Positions 1-11,408 of a DNA stretch of 64,000 nt are shown here, piece after piece (the first letter of the stretch is position 1; every line of letters begins with the position of its first letter). Location of the stretch: NCBI GenBank assembly GCA_025594325.1, contig JANHCV010000005.1, forward strand, positions 957,501 to 1,021,500. Reading direction: 5' to 3'. The stretch comes from Blastocladiella emersonii ATCC 22665. Taxonomy: Eukaryota; Blastocladiomycota; Blastocladiomycetes; Blastocladiales; Blastocladiaceae. The notes under the pieces are model-generated. The model made no database searches, was not told the DNA's origin, and saw nothing but the letters and a program-made list of their open reading frames with translations. The translations under genes were made by a program, and so were the position numbers.

Positions 1-924
1 CCTTCCTCGACTTTTTCGGTCTCCCGCTGTTCCACTCGGCGCTCGCCGACCCCGCCGAGGCGTTTGCCCTCCGCTCGCAGCTCGAGCGCCATGGGACCTG
101 GGCCAATGCCGCTGCGCATGCGTCCGAGTGTACGTTTGTCTGGGTATCGCCTCCGCACGACCGCTGAAACCATTCCATATCTAGCGCCCGAGATCCAGTC
201 CCTGATCGAGTCGCTCGTGACTCGCCCCGCGGGGATCACGCCCGCGTTCGCGTCGGCCATCGCGTCGCTGGCGGACGACGCCAAGTTCGACTACGCGCTG
301 CTGTACAACCCGGCAACCTCGGGCTTCCACGTGCTCGCGCACACGCGGACGTCGTCACGCACGCGCCCCGCGGACCGCGTGCCCGCCGTCTTCCACGCGA
401 CGCCCGTGGACGTGGACGGTTGGGTCGCGTACGAGCACCTGGCGACGGCCGCGACCGCGCTGCCGGGCAACACGATCGACGACGCGCACCCGCGCAAGTT
501 CACGGACGAGGCGTTCAACCCGCTGCCCGTGTACGATGTCGGGGCCGAGCAGCTGTTCGTCGACCTGTCGCACCGCGAGCAGGCCGACAAGGACTACGCG
601 CTCGCGCTCGCCATGGAGGACTCGGCGGCCGTCGAGGCCGCGCGCCACGCCGTCGGGATGCCGCAGTTCTCGAACACCTTCTCGACGTCGCTCACGGGCG
701 GCGATAAGCTCGGCGGGCCTGGCTCGTTCGTGCCGCCGAAGCCGATGACGCGGAGCAAGTCCAAGTCCAAGGACAAGAGCAAGAAGGAGGAGAAGGAGGG
801 TGAGGGCTCGCCCAAGAAGGGCAAGAAGCTGTTCGGCAGCCTGTTCCGCCGCAAGCGGAGCTCGAGCCGCGGGCGGACCGCGTCGCCTGAGCCCGCCGCC
901 GTCGCGGCCGCGGCCGAGCGTTGA
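1..924 (+). CDS. MINDY/FAM63-like deubiquitinase, C-terminal part (5' end outside window)
   Basis: Two exons can be read, 3-129 and 185-924. The intron of 55 nt starts GTACGT and ends CTAG, and splicing joins the frames. The first exon reads FFGLPLFHSALADP, close to the FFGxPLVHGWxxDP block of MINDY enzymes, which trim Lys48-linked ubiquitin chains. Further on, ADKDYALALAMED resembles the ubiquitin-binding helix that follows the catalytic domain in MINDY1/2. The region around GFHVLAHTR should hold the catalytic His, but the family's NNHFST motif is not intact, so activity is uncertain. The catalytic Cys would lie left of the window. The last 60 residues are Lys/Arg/Ser-rich (LFRRKRSSSRGR), unlike the prenylated tail of animal MINDY1. 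It converges with the EF-G gene, 138 bp away. The family call rests on motif resemblance only. Confidence 0.5.
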   Translation, partial: PSSTFSVSRCSTRRSPTPPRRLPSARSSSAMGPGPMPLRMRPSVRLSGYRLRTTAETIPYLAPEIQSLIESLVTRPAGITPAFASAIASLADDAKFDYALLYNPATSGFHVLAHTRTSSRTRPADRVPAVFHATPVDVDGWVAYEHLATAATALPGNTIDDAHPRKFTDEAFNPLPVYDVGAEQLFVDLSHREQADKDYALALAMEDSAAVEAARHAVGMPQFSNTFSTSLTGGDKLGGPGSFVPPKPMTRSKSKSKDKSKKEEKEGEGSPKKGKKLFGSLFRRKRSSSRGRTASPEPAAVAAAAER

Positions 925-1062
925 CCGCGGTCACCTCCCCCACCACCCTCTCCCTCTCATCATAGACGCTGCGCGCACCAGTTTTGTTCAGGAATACACA
1001 CAAGCGATACAGATAAAGCTAGGGGGAAAGTGTATGAATGAACGCAAATCGACAAACCAAGC

Positions 1063-3426
1063 TCAGTTCTTGGCCGCGGCCTCGGCCTTGCGGGCCTCCT
1101 GGTACGCCTTGATGAGCTCCTGCTGGGTGCTGCCGAGGACGGGCTCGTGGCGCAGGTACTCCATGGCGAACTCGCCCTTGCCCTGGGTGATGGACCGCAG
1201 GTCGCTCGAGTACCCGAACATGTTGTTGAGCGGGACGAGGGCCTGGATGACCACGTCGTCCTCCTGGACCTCCGAGTCGGTGATGGTCCCCTTACGCTTG
1301 TTGATGCCCGAGACCACGGACCCCTGGAACTCGGCGGGCGCCGTGACGCTGACGGACATGATGGGCTCGAGGACCACGGCGTTGGCGCGGGCCATGGCGT
1401 CGCGGAACGCGTACAGTGTGGCGGTGCGGAACGCGAGCTCGTTACTGTCGACCGAGTGGGCGAGCCCGTCCTGCAGCACCATGCGGGTGCCCGTGATCGG
1501 GTGCCCCGTGAGCGGACCCTTGAGCGTGGCCTCGTGGAACCCCTTCTCACACGCCGGGATGAAGTTGGACGGGATGCTGCCGCCGACCACCTCGTTCGAG
1601 AACACGTTCTGCTGCAGCTTGGACGCGAGCTCGGCCTCGGACAGGGGCTGCTCGCCGTCGGCGGCGGCTTCGGCGAGCTCGGCCTCGACCGACGCCGCCG
1701 TCGGCTCGATGAACCCGATGACGCGGCCGAACTGGCCCGACCCGCCCGACTGCTTCTTGTGTGTGTAGTTGAAGGTGGCCTTCTGCTGGATCGTCTCGCG
1801 GAAGGCGACGCGCGGCTTGCCCGTGGTGCAGTCGACGTTGTACTCGCGGCGCATGCGCTCGACGTAGATCTCGAGGTGCAGCTCGCCCATGCCGGAGATG
1901 ATGGTCTCCTTGGACTCGGCGTCGACGTGCACGCGGAACGTCGGGTCCTCCTTCTGGAACCGGTTCAGCGCCTTGGAGAAGTTGGCCGTGTCCTTGCCCT
2001 TCGGGTGGATCGCCAGCGAGATGACGGGCTCGGGCACGAACATGGACGTCATGGTCAGCTTCTCGGTGCCGTCCGAGAAGGTGTCGCCCGAGCTGCACTC
2101 GACGCCGAACAGCGCGCAGATCTCGCCCGCCCCAACGCTGTCGACGTCCTCCATCTCGTTGGAGTGCATGCGCACCACGCGCGGCACCTTGACGCGCTTG
2201 CCCGTGCGCACGTTGAACAGGTTCATGCCCTTGCTCAGCGTGCCCTGGTACACGCGCACGTACGTGAGCTGGCCGAACCGGCCCTCCTCGAGCTTGAAGG
2301 CGAGACCGACAAACGGCTTGTCCGAGTTGGAGTCGAGCAGCACCTTGGCCTCCTTGTTCTTGGCGTCGAGCGCGTGGTTGTCGACGTCGGTCGGCGACGG
2401 CAGGTACGACGCCATGCCGTCGAGCATCGGCTGCACGCCCGTGTTCTTGTACGCGGACCCCATGAAGACGGGCACGAACTTGCGCGCCAGCGTCGCGCGG
2501 CGGATCGCCTTGACCATCTGCTCGGCGGTCGGCACCTCCTCGGCGAGGTACAGGTCCGCAATCTCCTCGTCGACATCGGCCAGCGCCTCGAGCAGCTCCT
2601 GCTTCTTGGTCGCGACCAGCGACTCGAGCTCGGCCGGGATCGGGCCCTCGCGCACCGTCTCGCCCTTGACGCCCTCGTTGTACAGCGCCTTGCCGTGCAC
2701 CAGATCGACCACGCCGATGAACGAGTCCTCGGCGCCGATCGGCACCTGCATCGCGGCCGCGGGCAGCCGCAGCTTGGTGCGGATCTGGTCGATGACGCGG
2801 AACGGGTTGGCACCGACGCTACGATGGCGGGATTCGGGTCAGCGATGGGTACCCCCTAAGACAGGGCGCACAACGAGTGCGTACCGATCCATCTTGTTGA
2901 TGAAGGCGATGCGGGGCACCGAGTAGCGCTTCATCTGGCGGTCGACGGTCATGGTCTGCGACTGGACGCCCGAGACGGAGCACAGGACGAGGATCGCGCC
3001 GTCGAGGACGCGCAGGGCGCGCTCGACCTCGATCGTAAAGTCGACGTGGCCCGGCGTATCGATGATGTTGACGGCGTGGTCGCCCCACTGCGTGTAGGTG
3101 GCGGCACTCTGGATGGTGATCCCCTTCTCGCGCTCGAGGTCCATCGAGTCCATCTTGGCGCCCACGTTGTCCTTGCCGCGCACCTCGTGGATGTCCTTGA
3201 TGCGGCCCGTGTAGAACAGGATGCGCTCCGTCAGCGTCGTCTTGCCCGAGTCGATGTGCGCCGAGATCCCAATGTTGCGCAGCTTCTGCAGCCGCGCCAG
3301 GTCCGACCCCGTCGCCGTCGAGTTCCACCGCCGCAGGAACGACACCGACGCGGCCGCCGGCATCGTGTGCGGGCGGGCGGGCGTGGCGCCGCCGCGCGCG
3401 ACCGCGCTCCACGCCGTGCGAATCAT
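1063..3426 (-). CDS. MEF1: Mitochondrial elongation factor G (mtEF-G1)
   Basis: Translational GTPase that translocates tRNA and mRNA on the mitochondrial ribosome. Exon 1 is 3426-2885 and exon 2 is 2818-1063. The 66-nt intron (GTACGC...GTAG) falls just after the G4 motif NKMD. The product is 765 aa. Visible motifs are the P-loop AHIDSGKTT (about residues 56-64), EKGITIQSA (switch I side), DTPGHVDF (G3) and INKMD (G4), followed by EF-G domains II-V with [12 protein letters not shown]. The N-terminus [13 protein letters not shown] is basic and hydroxylated like a matrix-targeting peptide, so I chose the ATG at 3426 over an in-frame ATG 14 codons upstream. Length and motif order fit GFM1/MEF1 rather than the ribosome-recycling paralogue MEF2. 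It is transcribed in the same direction as ERG12, 276 bp downstream of that gene. Confidence 0.95.
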
Positions 3427-3702
3427 GGTTGCTGGTATGGGGGTGTTGATCACGTAGCAGGCGTCCACGACCGAGGACTGGGTGGTGCGGGTGCAAGGGG
3501 GGATCGGCGGGTGGGAGGAGAGGGGATCGTCTCGCAGCGCCGGCGAGCGAGCGAGGGAGACAGCCTAAACTCGCGCCATGTGACCCGATGTTTGAGGGAC
3601 AGCCTGACAGGGGTGGCAGCCTCGCCTGTTGGCGCGCCGCGCCTCACTGCTCCTGATCCAAAGTGTCTCCCCGAACCCGGCTCTCTGTATTTGAGAATGG
3701 TA

Positions 3703-5212
3703 TCACTGATGCAGCTCCATGCACGGCGCGCCGCCGCGACCGACGGTGGCACCGATGGCATCCGCATCCGCCTTGGTGAGCCAGCGGGCGATCGCGGCGG
3801 GGTCCGACTGCTCGAGCTCGTTGTCGCCGCGCTTGCGCTTCTTCGTCGGCGAGCTGCCGGTCGCGGTTGACGGGATCGAAGGGAGCGCGTGGAGCGCGAC
3901 ACCCTGCCCGCCGACCTGGGTGCGGAACGTGGCGAACCCGGCCGCCTCGAGCTCGCCGCGCAGCGTTTCGGGCACCGCCGCATCGTCGAGAGCCGGGTCG
4001 AGGTACGTGAGCACGCACCCGCCGCCGCCCGCGCCCGTCAGCTTGGCCGCGAGCCCGTGCTTGGCCGCGGTCGCGATGATCTGCTCGAGTGTCGGGTGCG
4101 ACACGTCGATGGCCGCGAGCAGCGACTGGTTGACGCGGATCAGGTCGTTGAGCGACGCCGCTCCCTCGCCCTTGGCCTCGGACGCACCACTACCAGCGAT
4201 GAGCGTCTGGCGGCCAGCGCGCGCGAGCGCGTCCATGGCATCGAGCACCGGGTTGATGACGGCCGGCATGGCGTCGCGGCGCGCCTTGACCTTGCCGACC
4301 TGCACCATGGTGTTCTTCTGCACCTTGGAGTCGACGAGCAGGAACTCGAACGCGTCGAACCCCGTCAGCGTCTCCATGCCGTCACCCTTGGTGTATGCCA
4401 GGGCACCGCCGAACGTCACCACCGTGTTGTCGACGCCCGACGGGGTGCCGTGGATCACGCGCTCAGCGGCGAGCGCCCACGCGTTGATGAGGTCGAGCGC
4501 GGCCTTGGTATCGGGGTTGCTGCGGGTGGTGGCGGGGCTGGTGCCCGACCCGCTCGTGGTGCGTGCACGCTTGGGCGAGCGCTGCGGCGACTGCGCCTGC
4601 TTCCCGCCGTCGCTCGACTCGCTCCCACCAGCGATCGCGCCAAAGCCCTTGAGCAACGCGCCGGCCATGGCAACACTGAGCGACGCCGACGACCCGAGCC
4701 CACTCCCGATCGGGATCTGAGACCGGAGCAGCAGCATGAGTGGCGGGACGCGGTCGAGCGGGCAGATGGCCGTGACCAGGTGCAGCGCCGCGAGCGACGC
4801 CGCGAGCTGCGTCTCGTGCAGCTTGGCGCCGTGCGCGCGCTGGTGGTGCTCCTCGACGAGCGCGGCGAGGGCGTCGCGCTGCTCGAGGTTCCGTGGCGCG
4901 CCGCGTCCCGCCGTCGCGGTGACGAACGGCTGCAGCGCGTCGCACGGGATCGACAGGCGAAGCGCTACGTCGGGCATCGCGATCGTGACGTGGTCCGCGG
5001 GCGCGTCGGCGTCGCTGCTGGTCTGGGACACGGGGTACAGCAGCGCGTACGAGCGCAGGTTGACGGCCGTTGCGATCGCCATCTAGCAGTGACGGCGCAA
5101 GTCAGCTCACAAACGATCGGACAGTCTCCCACCCAGTTCGCGTCGTACTCACCTTGCCGTACACGACCGAGTGCTCGCCGAACAGGATCGTCTTGCCGGG
5201 CGCCGACGCCAT
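3703..5212 (-). CDS. ERG12: Mevalonate kinase
   Basis: Phosphorylates mevalonate in sterol/isoprenoid synthesis. It is a GHMP kinase. Exon 1 (5212-5153) encodes MASAPGKTILFGEHSVVYGK, the canonical N-terminal signature. A 70-nt intron (GTGAGT...CTAG) follows, then exon 2 (5082-3703). The ATP-binding loop PIGSGLGSSAS is at about residues 144-154, then HGTPSGVDN, and the C-terminal GHMP motif LTGAGGGGC. The product is 479 aa, slightly longer than usual. The extra length is a tail after the conserved QVGGQGV strand, containing KKRKR and an acidic stretch. In-frame ATGs at 5269 and further upstream could add about 19 or more residues, but family members start at MxAPGK, so 5212 is preferred. Confidence 0.95.
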
Positions 5213-6573
5213 GGCGGGCCGGAGCGCCCTGCTCGCGGGTGATACCGTCGTCGTGGACCGAGTCTTCATGGCGATGGTGGTGGGTTCGGGTTGCATGGAG
5301 CTTCGTGGTTCGCAACTTGCGTGATCTAGTGACGACGGAGGAAGAGACGGCGTACGAACAGGGACGACGAATTCGGTTGCCCCTGACGCCCTTTGCTCCC
5401 TTCGAGCTGACCGCCGCCGCTCAAGTCCCCGCGCGCAAAGGCGCGTGGAGACACCAACCCCTGATCCTCCTTTGATGAAGCGACCCGTCACGTCCACCAT
5501 CAGGAATTCGTACATCACCGCCAAAGTAGCAATACATCCTCTCGGTGGATCAGCAGGAACAAATGGTATTTTGCTCGGTCATGGTTTGTAGTTGTTGTTG
5601 TTGCGTCCCGATTGCAAGTTGTGCATCACAAGTGAGAGGAGAGCGGCGCCAGTCGTAACCAGGCGCAATAAAGTAGCAACGGAGGGTCGATCGCGTCGAG
5701 TCGACTCGAGAGATGGTCGCCAAATGATTCCTATGATCCGCCATGGCTACGGCTGGACGAGGTGCCCAAGCGGCTGAGTCGCTATAGCGGCTTCAGCAGA
5801 GGGATGGCGACACGAAAGCCACCGCCCCAGGTTGTGAATCCGCACTGCTATTTTATGTGAAGAGCAAGACACGGTTGCAGGGACTTGCCGGCCATTTATG
5901 GGTCGCGTCGCCGCCGCAGCCAGGGGCGCCAGCGGGGGAGGCGCACGCGACGGAGAAGCGAAGGGCGCCTGGAAACGCTGCACGTGCCGGACCGATGCAT
6001 CAGCTGACCAAGTGGCGCAGATCGAGACGCGTCTCGGGACGCGTCGCGATCGGGCGGCACCGCATCTTGCTGCACGTAACAGGTCTCGCAAGCGTATCGA
6101 CCGTTGGACGTCATATTCTCTCAATAACGGCGACGTGCTCCCCGCTGCTTGCGAGTGGCAGTGTCCGTGGCCCGCGACACCGCACATGCTTTGGACGCGC
6201 TCGTCGGCTCAGGGCTTTCTTGCCGTGATCAAATATTGAGCTCGATGAGCAACGCAAGTTCAAGAGCGGATGCGCGCAATCGAAACTGATCGATGCGCTT
6301 GCATGTCCACGGCCAGAGAGTCAGGCAGAGTCTCATGAACACGCATACATTGGGGATGAATTGAAGGCGTGCGATCTTGGGCACACATGGCCAACGACGG
6401 TGCTGCGTCGACGTCGAGTCGCCAGCGCGTCGGCGAGCGGAACCAGTCCATGTCGAGCGCGAGCTTACGCTCCGTCGACAACACCAGCATCGGCGACTGG
6501 GCCGCCCGCGACAGGTAACGGCTGCTGAATCTATGATTGCTCCGCCGGTGAGACTGCCGCGTCTGGCGGACGG
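5213..6573. other. Gene-poor stretch with an ACGCGT palindrome cluster
   Basis: I see no convincing protein gene here; the short open frames overlap on both strands and lack domain logic. The stretch contains the ERG12 promoter at its left end. At 6024-6048 two ACGCGT (MluI cell-cycle-box-like) sequences lie 9 bp apart inside a GAGACGCGTCTC palindrome. The same hexamer recurs in the promoters of the F-box-like family and in the copia LTR further right. Confidence 0.4.
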
Positions 6574-6858
6574 TCAGCGAGAGCTGCAACGACGTACTGC
6601 TTGAGCCGGGCGCTCTTGACGCCGCACGCCCAGGAGCCCGGTGGTTTCCACAAACTGCGTCACGACCCGTTCGAGCTGCATGAAGTGCATGGACAGCGTG
6701 ATGAGCAGGAGGAGGGTGAATCGCAGGTTGGAAATGACGGGGAGGACCCAGCTCGACGTGGTCGCCACGGTGCCCGCGAGGACGAACAGGGTCACCCCGA
6801 TCCCTGACGCGACGGCGAAGCCGACCATGTAGAGCGGACTCACTGCATGAGTTTTCAT
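6574..6858 (-). CDS. Hypothetical two-TM membrane protein fragment
   Basis: An ATG-started frame of 94 codons. It has two clear hydrophobic segments: YMVGFAVASGIGVTLFVLAG (about residues 10-29) and a second one around ISNLRFTLLLLITLSMHFM (about 43-61), joined by a short polar loop. I recognise no family. The frame ends in a basic tail with no obvious homology, and a neighbouring frame remains open, so this may be one exon of a larger, spliced or decayed gene. It does not resemble the four-TM gene at 30559-31313. The evidence is only hydrophobicity and the open frame. Confidence 0.3.
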   Translation of the reverse strand: MKTHAVSPLYMVGFAVASGIGVTLFVLAGTVATTSSWVLPVISNLRFTLLLLITLSMHFMQLERVVTQFVETTGLLGVRRQERPAQAVRRCSSR

Positions 6859-7386
6859 TGAGTTATGTCTTCAAGTATAGTGCACTGAGGGAGCCTCGAG
6901 AGCTCGAGTGGCGCGACTTTGAAAGCGAGGCCGCGAGCAAGCGTGGGAGCTCTCACAACCGACTCATGAGGCGCGAACAACATAGAACCGCCTCCAACCG
7001 CTCTCGTCTTCGATCACAGCCTAAGTCCTTCGCTGAACCGAGCGCGGGCTCGACAACGACAGCCTCAGCAGACGCGCTGCGCCACGCCTCAGGAAGTGAC
7101 GGCTGGGGCAAGGACCATCGCGTAGGATCGTAGGGCGGAGGCCTGCTTCGCACGACCTGATAAACAACTGATAGAGCGAGCTACGTCGCCGATGCTGGAA
7201 TGTACCTCTTCGAAACATCATTACAATGCAGCGGGGACAGGTTTCCCCCCGAGCGGCGTGACCGGCCTCGCGTTGCGCCACACACCGCTTTGGGGGGAAA
7301 CGGTGACCGCGGTCGCCACCACCGGCTTGGACTCAGGCCATCCATCCAGCTCAGTTCACCCTCCCCGCAGTCTCGCCTTCCCAACC

Positions 7387-8319
7387 ATGAATCTTGATGC
7401 AACACGGTCTTCACCGGATGCTCGCTCGCTTGCTCGGCCTCGGCAGCCGGGCGGCACATGCGACCAAACCGATGACCCCGCGGCACTCGTTCCGTACCTC
7501 AAAGCTGTTCTACAAGCGTCACCGCAGGTCGAACTTGACCCCGCAGGTCGCCGGCGCTTACTTGCCCAGATTTGCGAGTTTCCTTGCGTCAAATCGGCTC
7601 TCACGGCACCCGAGGGCAGCCTGCGCCGAAGTGAACAGCTCAACGAGATCCTCATCGATATACTGGGACGCGTGTTGCACGTGTTGAAGTCGGAGCTCGA
7701 AGAGAAAGCTCGACTCGAGGCAGAAATTGCCGCGCTCCAAGCGAAGCCGCGAGCGCTCGAAATTTCCGCGAAGAACGCTGCAGCTTCGTTTCAATCGGCA
7801 AAGTCGCCCCTTGGCTCCTCTGGCGAATCCTCCTGGAACCCAATCGGCGTCGATGATCGGACCGAAATTGAGCTTGCCTGTAAGCTGATCCGCATGCGAC
7901 CTGAAGATTACAACGCGGCGGCGTCCTTTGCTTGGGCTATGATGGAGCTCGTCAAGCGGTTCGACGTTCCTGGCATTCTCGCGGCTGGAATCCTCGTCAA
8001 TGCGATTCCAGCCGACCACCTCGTCCATCGCTTCCCGGACTTCAACGAAGCGACCCGCACTGGCGACTTCAAGGCCGCCATCAAGGCTTACATTGAAGCC
8101 GATGCTGCCGCCAACAGGGCGGCTGCCGCTGTCGCCCACTCGCAGCAGGCGATAGGTTCGCCGACAGGTCGTGGCTCAGTGCACAACCCACCGAATCGTG
8201 GTAACGCCTCGACACTCGTAGTCTGCTATGGCTGTGGAGGGCTCGGGCACTTCAAACGGGACTGCCCGGATCGCGACGCGGGCAAGCAGCGCCCACGCAA
8301 ACGCCGCGGTGGCACTTGA
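7387..8319 (+). CDS. Retroelement Gag-like protein with CCHC zinc knuckle (orphan)
   Basis: A single frame of 310 codons from the ATG at 7387; an in-frame ATG at 7192 would add 65 low-complexity residues. The order is a helical region with a coiled-coil-like stretch (SELEEKARLEAEIAAL), a compact helical domain like retrotransposon capsid proteins (SFAWAMMELVKRFD ... AIPADHLVHRFPDF), and a C-terminal CYGCGGLGHFKRDC knuckle (CX2CX4HX4C) in a basic tail. Such knuckles bind nucleic acid. No protease, integrase or reverse transcriptase follows, and I find no LTR nearby. It is therefore either a decayed element remnant or a domesticated gag. The uninterrupted frame favours recent activity or selection. 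Confidence 0.55.
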   Translation: MNLDATRSSPDARSLARPRQPGGTCDQTDDPAALVPYLKAVLQASPQVELDPAGRRRLLAQICEFPCVKSALTAPEGSLRRSEQLNEILIDILGRVLHVLKSELEEKARLEAEIAALQAKPRALEISAKNAAASFQSAKSPLGSSGESSWNPIGVDDRTEIELACKLIRMRPEDYNAAASFAWAMMELVKRFDVPGILAAGILVNAIPADHLVHRFPDFNEATRTGDFKAAIKAYIEADAAANRAAAAVAHSQQAIGSPTGRGSVHNPPNRGNASTLVVCYGCGGLGHFKRDCPDRDAGKQRPRKRRGGT

Positions 8320-8420
8320 TCGAGCAAACCCGAGCCCGAATGATGGAGCCTCATCGTTTTCGACCCGTCAACTGGTTTTCATCACGAACGTAGGATAGCC
8401 CCTCCTCGACGGACTCTTCC

Positions 8421-9066
8421 ATGGCCAACAAAAGCGGAACGCCTTGCTCTCAGGTCGGCCCGATTACGGCCCTCCCCGCTGATCCGGAGGCATTCCTCCG
8501 AGCGCTCGCTGCCGAACACTCTGTGTTTGCCGAATGCCTTGTGGAAGTCGAGATGTGGGACCGCGAGGCGGGCGACGAGCCCGTCACGGCCATTCTCGCT
8601 CGCCACGACTCGGAGATGCTCAAGGTTCGTATCAACGCAGCCGACCATTTCTCCGTCTCCTCTGCGCGCCGATTAGCGGACCGTGTGCGTAGCACTGAGG
8701 ACAAGCTGTTCAGTCAGATCACTGGGCAGATCGCCCACCTCGAGCATCAGCAGCTGCAGACCGACAACTCTTCCAGCGGTCGGATCGTGCGCGGTCGCCT
8801 TGTGAGGGCCAACATCATAGGTCTTGTGCGTCGCAGGCACGCCCATAGCTCGAGCAAGTGCTCATGTCCGTGCGCTCGCCCTGCAACTCGACGGTCTCGC
8901 AATCCAGCACGACGCGCTGTGCCGCGAAGGCGAGCCGCTCAAGCTTGCCCCCGAGGTAACGGTGGACCAAGTGCTCTCCATTTTCATAGAGTCCGTGAAG
9001 CACCTCGAGACAATGGACTCGACCTGGTCTCAAATTCAAGCCGTGTCACTCATGCCGTACCGTTGA
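8421..9066 (+). CDS. Unknown protein downstream of the Gag-like gene (frame break near 8790-8820)
   Basis: The first part (8421 to about 8786) starts at an ATG and encodes a helical, charged protein (DPEAFLRALAAEHSVFAECL ... RSTEDKLFSQITGQIAHLEHQQLQ). The second part, in another frame, runs to 9066 (ALALQLDGLAIQHDALC ... VDQVLSIFIESVKHLETM). The two would be joined by a short intron (a GT...CATAG option exists but lacks the GTACG donor usual here) or by a frameshift mutation. I recognise no domain. The position 100 bp behind the Gag-like gene on the same strand suggests one locus. Function unknown. Confidence 0.35.
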
Positions 9067-9462
9067 AGCGTTGAGTCTGTGTTGAGTTATTCAGTTCACT
9101 TTGCTTTTCCCTATCTTCGAGTTTAAAGCTTCAGCACTCATCCTCAGTTGACGAAACGACGAGGGTAGGTGTTCTGAACACTCCCCCAAACTTCAACTTC
9201 CTCGCGATGAGCTTTCGCATCTTGCGCCTGAGACGAACTTTCGATCAGCGCTGCGTCGCGGAAGCGACCAGGCGCGCCCCCGTCCGCTGGGCGTGTGGCG
9301 CGGGCGGAGACAGCGTGCGAGACGCGTTGCGCCGCCACGTGCGTGTGCGCGCCACGCGCCTCATTCGCGCCCGCGAGATTGCATCGGCCGCTTCTCTCCC
9401 CTCCCCCTCTCTCGCTTCGCCTCGTGTCACCCATGCATCTCTGACCGCAACCCATCCGAACA
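9067..9462. other. Intergenic, presumed promoter of the PH-like gene
   Basis: A stretch of 396 bp with no supported gene. It turns pyrimidine-rich (CTCCCCTCCCCCTCTCTCG) about 60-70 bp before the ATG at 9463, as often seen near fungal start sites. No TATA box was seen. Confidence 0.35.
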
Positions 9463-11367
9463 ATGAGCGTGGCCATCACCAACACGCCCGTGACCCTCCC
9501 GCCCGTCCCCGGCGCGAACGGCGGCGCGGGCACGCCGCAGTGCACGATCCACCCCGTCGCGGGCTCCGTCGTGACGTGCCTGCGGTGCGCGACGCCGCTG
9601 CTGACGCCAGTCCCGCCAGGCGACCCGCTCGCGAGCCCGCACTACGCGCCGCACCGCGGCGGCGGCGGTGCCCCGCTGTCGTCGTTCACGCGGTGCCCGC
9701 GGTGCGGCGAGACGATCCCGTGCGGCGACACGGACCTGATGCGCCCGCTGCCGACGGCGCGCCTCGACCTCGAGCGGTGGCAGCTGCTGCCCGCTGTCGA
9801 CCTGACACGGATCGCGTCGCTGCCGCGGCCGAGTGCGGGCGGTGGTGGGAACGCTGCGGCAGGTGCGCCGATCACGCTCCGCGCGGGCCTCGTGCGCACG
9901 GCCGTCGTGTCGGCCGAGGCGTGGCGTACTGCGACGGTCGGGCCCGTCAACAAGTCGGCCGCGACGAGCAGCGGCGTGAACACGGGCACGTTGACGAGTA
10001 ACGGCGGGTCCACGTCGACGACGTCGGGCACGGGCGCGGCTGTCGGATCGGCTTCGGCGTCCAGCACCGTGTCGTCGTCGGTTCTCGCGGGCCTCAACCC
10101 GCCCGAGCCCGCGTGGATGCTCGCGGTCGCCGTCATTGACCAGAGCGTGCTCGTCGTGCACCCGCTGCGCGACGTTGGCGAGGTACTCCCTCTCACTACT
10201 CTCACTACCCCACCCTGCCCCCGCTCCACACTCACCCTCCACACCTCGATGTAGCCCCTCCACATCCTCCCGCTCGTCGAAGTCCGCATGGTCCCGTACG
10301 GACGGTTCCGCGCCAACAATACGCTGGGCCTGCTGATCCAGCCGCGCGACCTGATGGCGCACCCTTTGTCGGGGTTCGCCAACGAGCAGGTCGTCCTACT
10401 CGACGCCGACTCGCCGCGCGCCCGCCAGATGTGGGAGGAGAACATCTTTGCCGCGCTGTCGAGCGCGCGCCAGTCGTCCCACGCCGCCTCGCTGCACACG
10501 GCCGGCGGCGCGTCGCCGCGCGGGTCGCTGACGCCCGGCGGGCCCGCGGCGAACGCGGCGGCGCCGTTTTCAAGTCCACCGACGACGTCCGGGTCGGCCG
10601 CGCCCGCCCAGCAGCAGCAGGCGACCCCGCCGCCGCAACCCCCGTCGCAGCAGCCGCGCGGTCCTCCCCCGTCGCTCGGCATCTACGCCGACCTGGCGGC
10701 CCAAGCCGGCCCACCTCGCCTCACCCCCACCCCTGCCGCCGCCGCCGCCACCGCCGACGCGCACTCGCCGACGCAATCCACCTTCTCGACCGGCGGGACC
10801 CAGCTGGACGCGATGCTGAAAGCCTTCCTGCTGGGCCACCCGGTGCCCGTTCCCGCGCGCTCGAGCCCCGTGGCGATGCCGCGCGAGACGAGCGGCGGCG
10901 CCCACAGCCACCTGGGTGCCGCGTCGCACGTCAGCTTCGGCGCCAGCGCGCTGTCGGTCGGGACCACGCTGTCGAGGTCGGGACCGCGCAGCGACCGCGT
11001 GCTGGCGCTGATGCGCGCGCGGAGCGCCGCCCCCACGGCGTCGAGTAAAGGGAAGCGGAGCGGGAAGAAGCCGGCGGCGGGGGCTGCGGCCCTCCTCGCA
11101 CTCCCCGGCGCGCCCATGGTCGCGTCGCTCGGGTCAGGGACTTTCAAGTCGTCGGCGAGCGAGCCAGGCACCGCGACAACAGCCGCGGGCGACGAGGACC
11201 CGCTCGCGCCGCTGCTCGGCGTGCTGCGCGACGTGTACCCGGAGCTCGAGATGGGCCGGCTGAGTCTGCGGCCGCGGCCCGTGCCGACCCCGGCCGCGGC
11301 GGCGGCGGCGGCAGCGGAGGGGCCGGCGTACACGGCGGTGGTGGTGGAGAGCGAGATCGGGTTCTGA
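9463..11367 (+). CDS. Unknown protein with Cys/His clusters and a PH-like fold signature
   Basis: Two exons, 9463-10182 and 10255-11367, with an intron of 72 nt (GTACTC...GTAG) in phase 0. The product is 610 aa. The N-terminus has two metal-site-like clusters (CTIHP ... VTCLRC, then CPRCGETIPC). The middle, after a Ser/Thr/Gly-rich insert, reads VAVIDQSVLVVHPL ... LHILPLVEVRMVPYG ... VVLLDADSPRARQMWEENIFAAL. That is a run of beta strands ending in a helix with a conserved-looking Trp, as in PH domains. The rest is low complexity. The PH assignment is by pattern only; I recognise no named family. It converges on DPY30 with only 41 bp between stop codons. Confidence 0.6.
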
Positions 11368-11408
11368 AATAACGAAATTCATTGGTTGTTGGTTCACATG
11401 GCGCGACG

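Noticed and set aside
1147..2859. A 570-codon plus-strand open frame
   Set aside because: Antisense of the MEF1 coding exon; same composition effect.
5754..5845. tRNA-like sequence with a TGCCCAAGCGG A-box-like and a GGTTGTGAATCC B-box-like string
   Set aside because: No acceptor, D or T stem pairs around these strings and the B-box deviates from GGTTCGANTCC.
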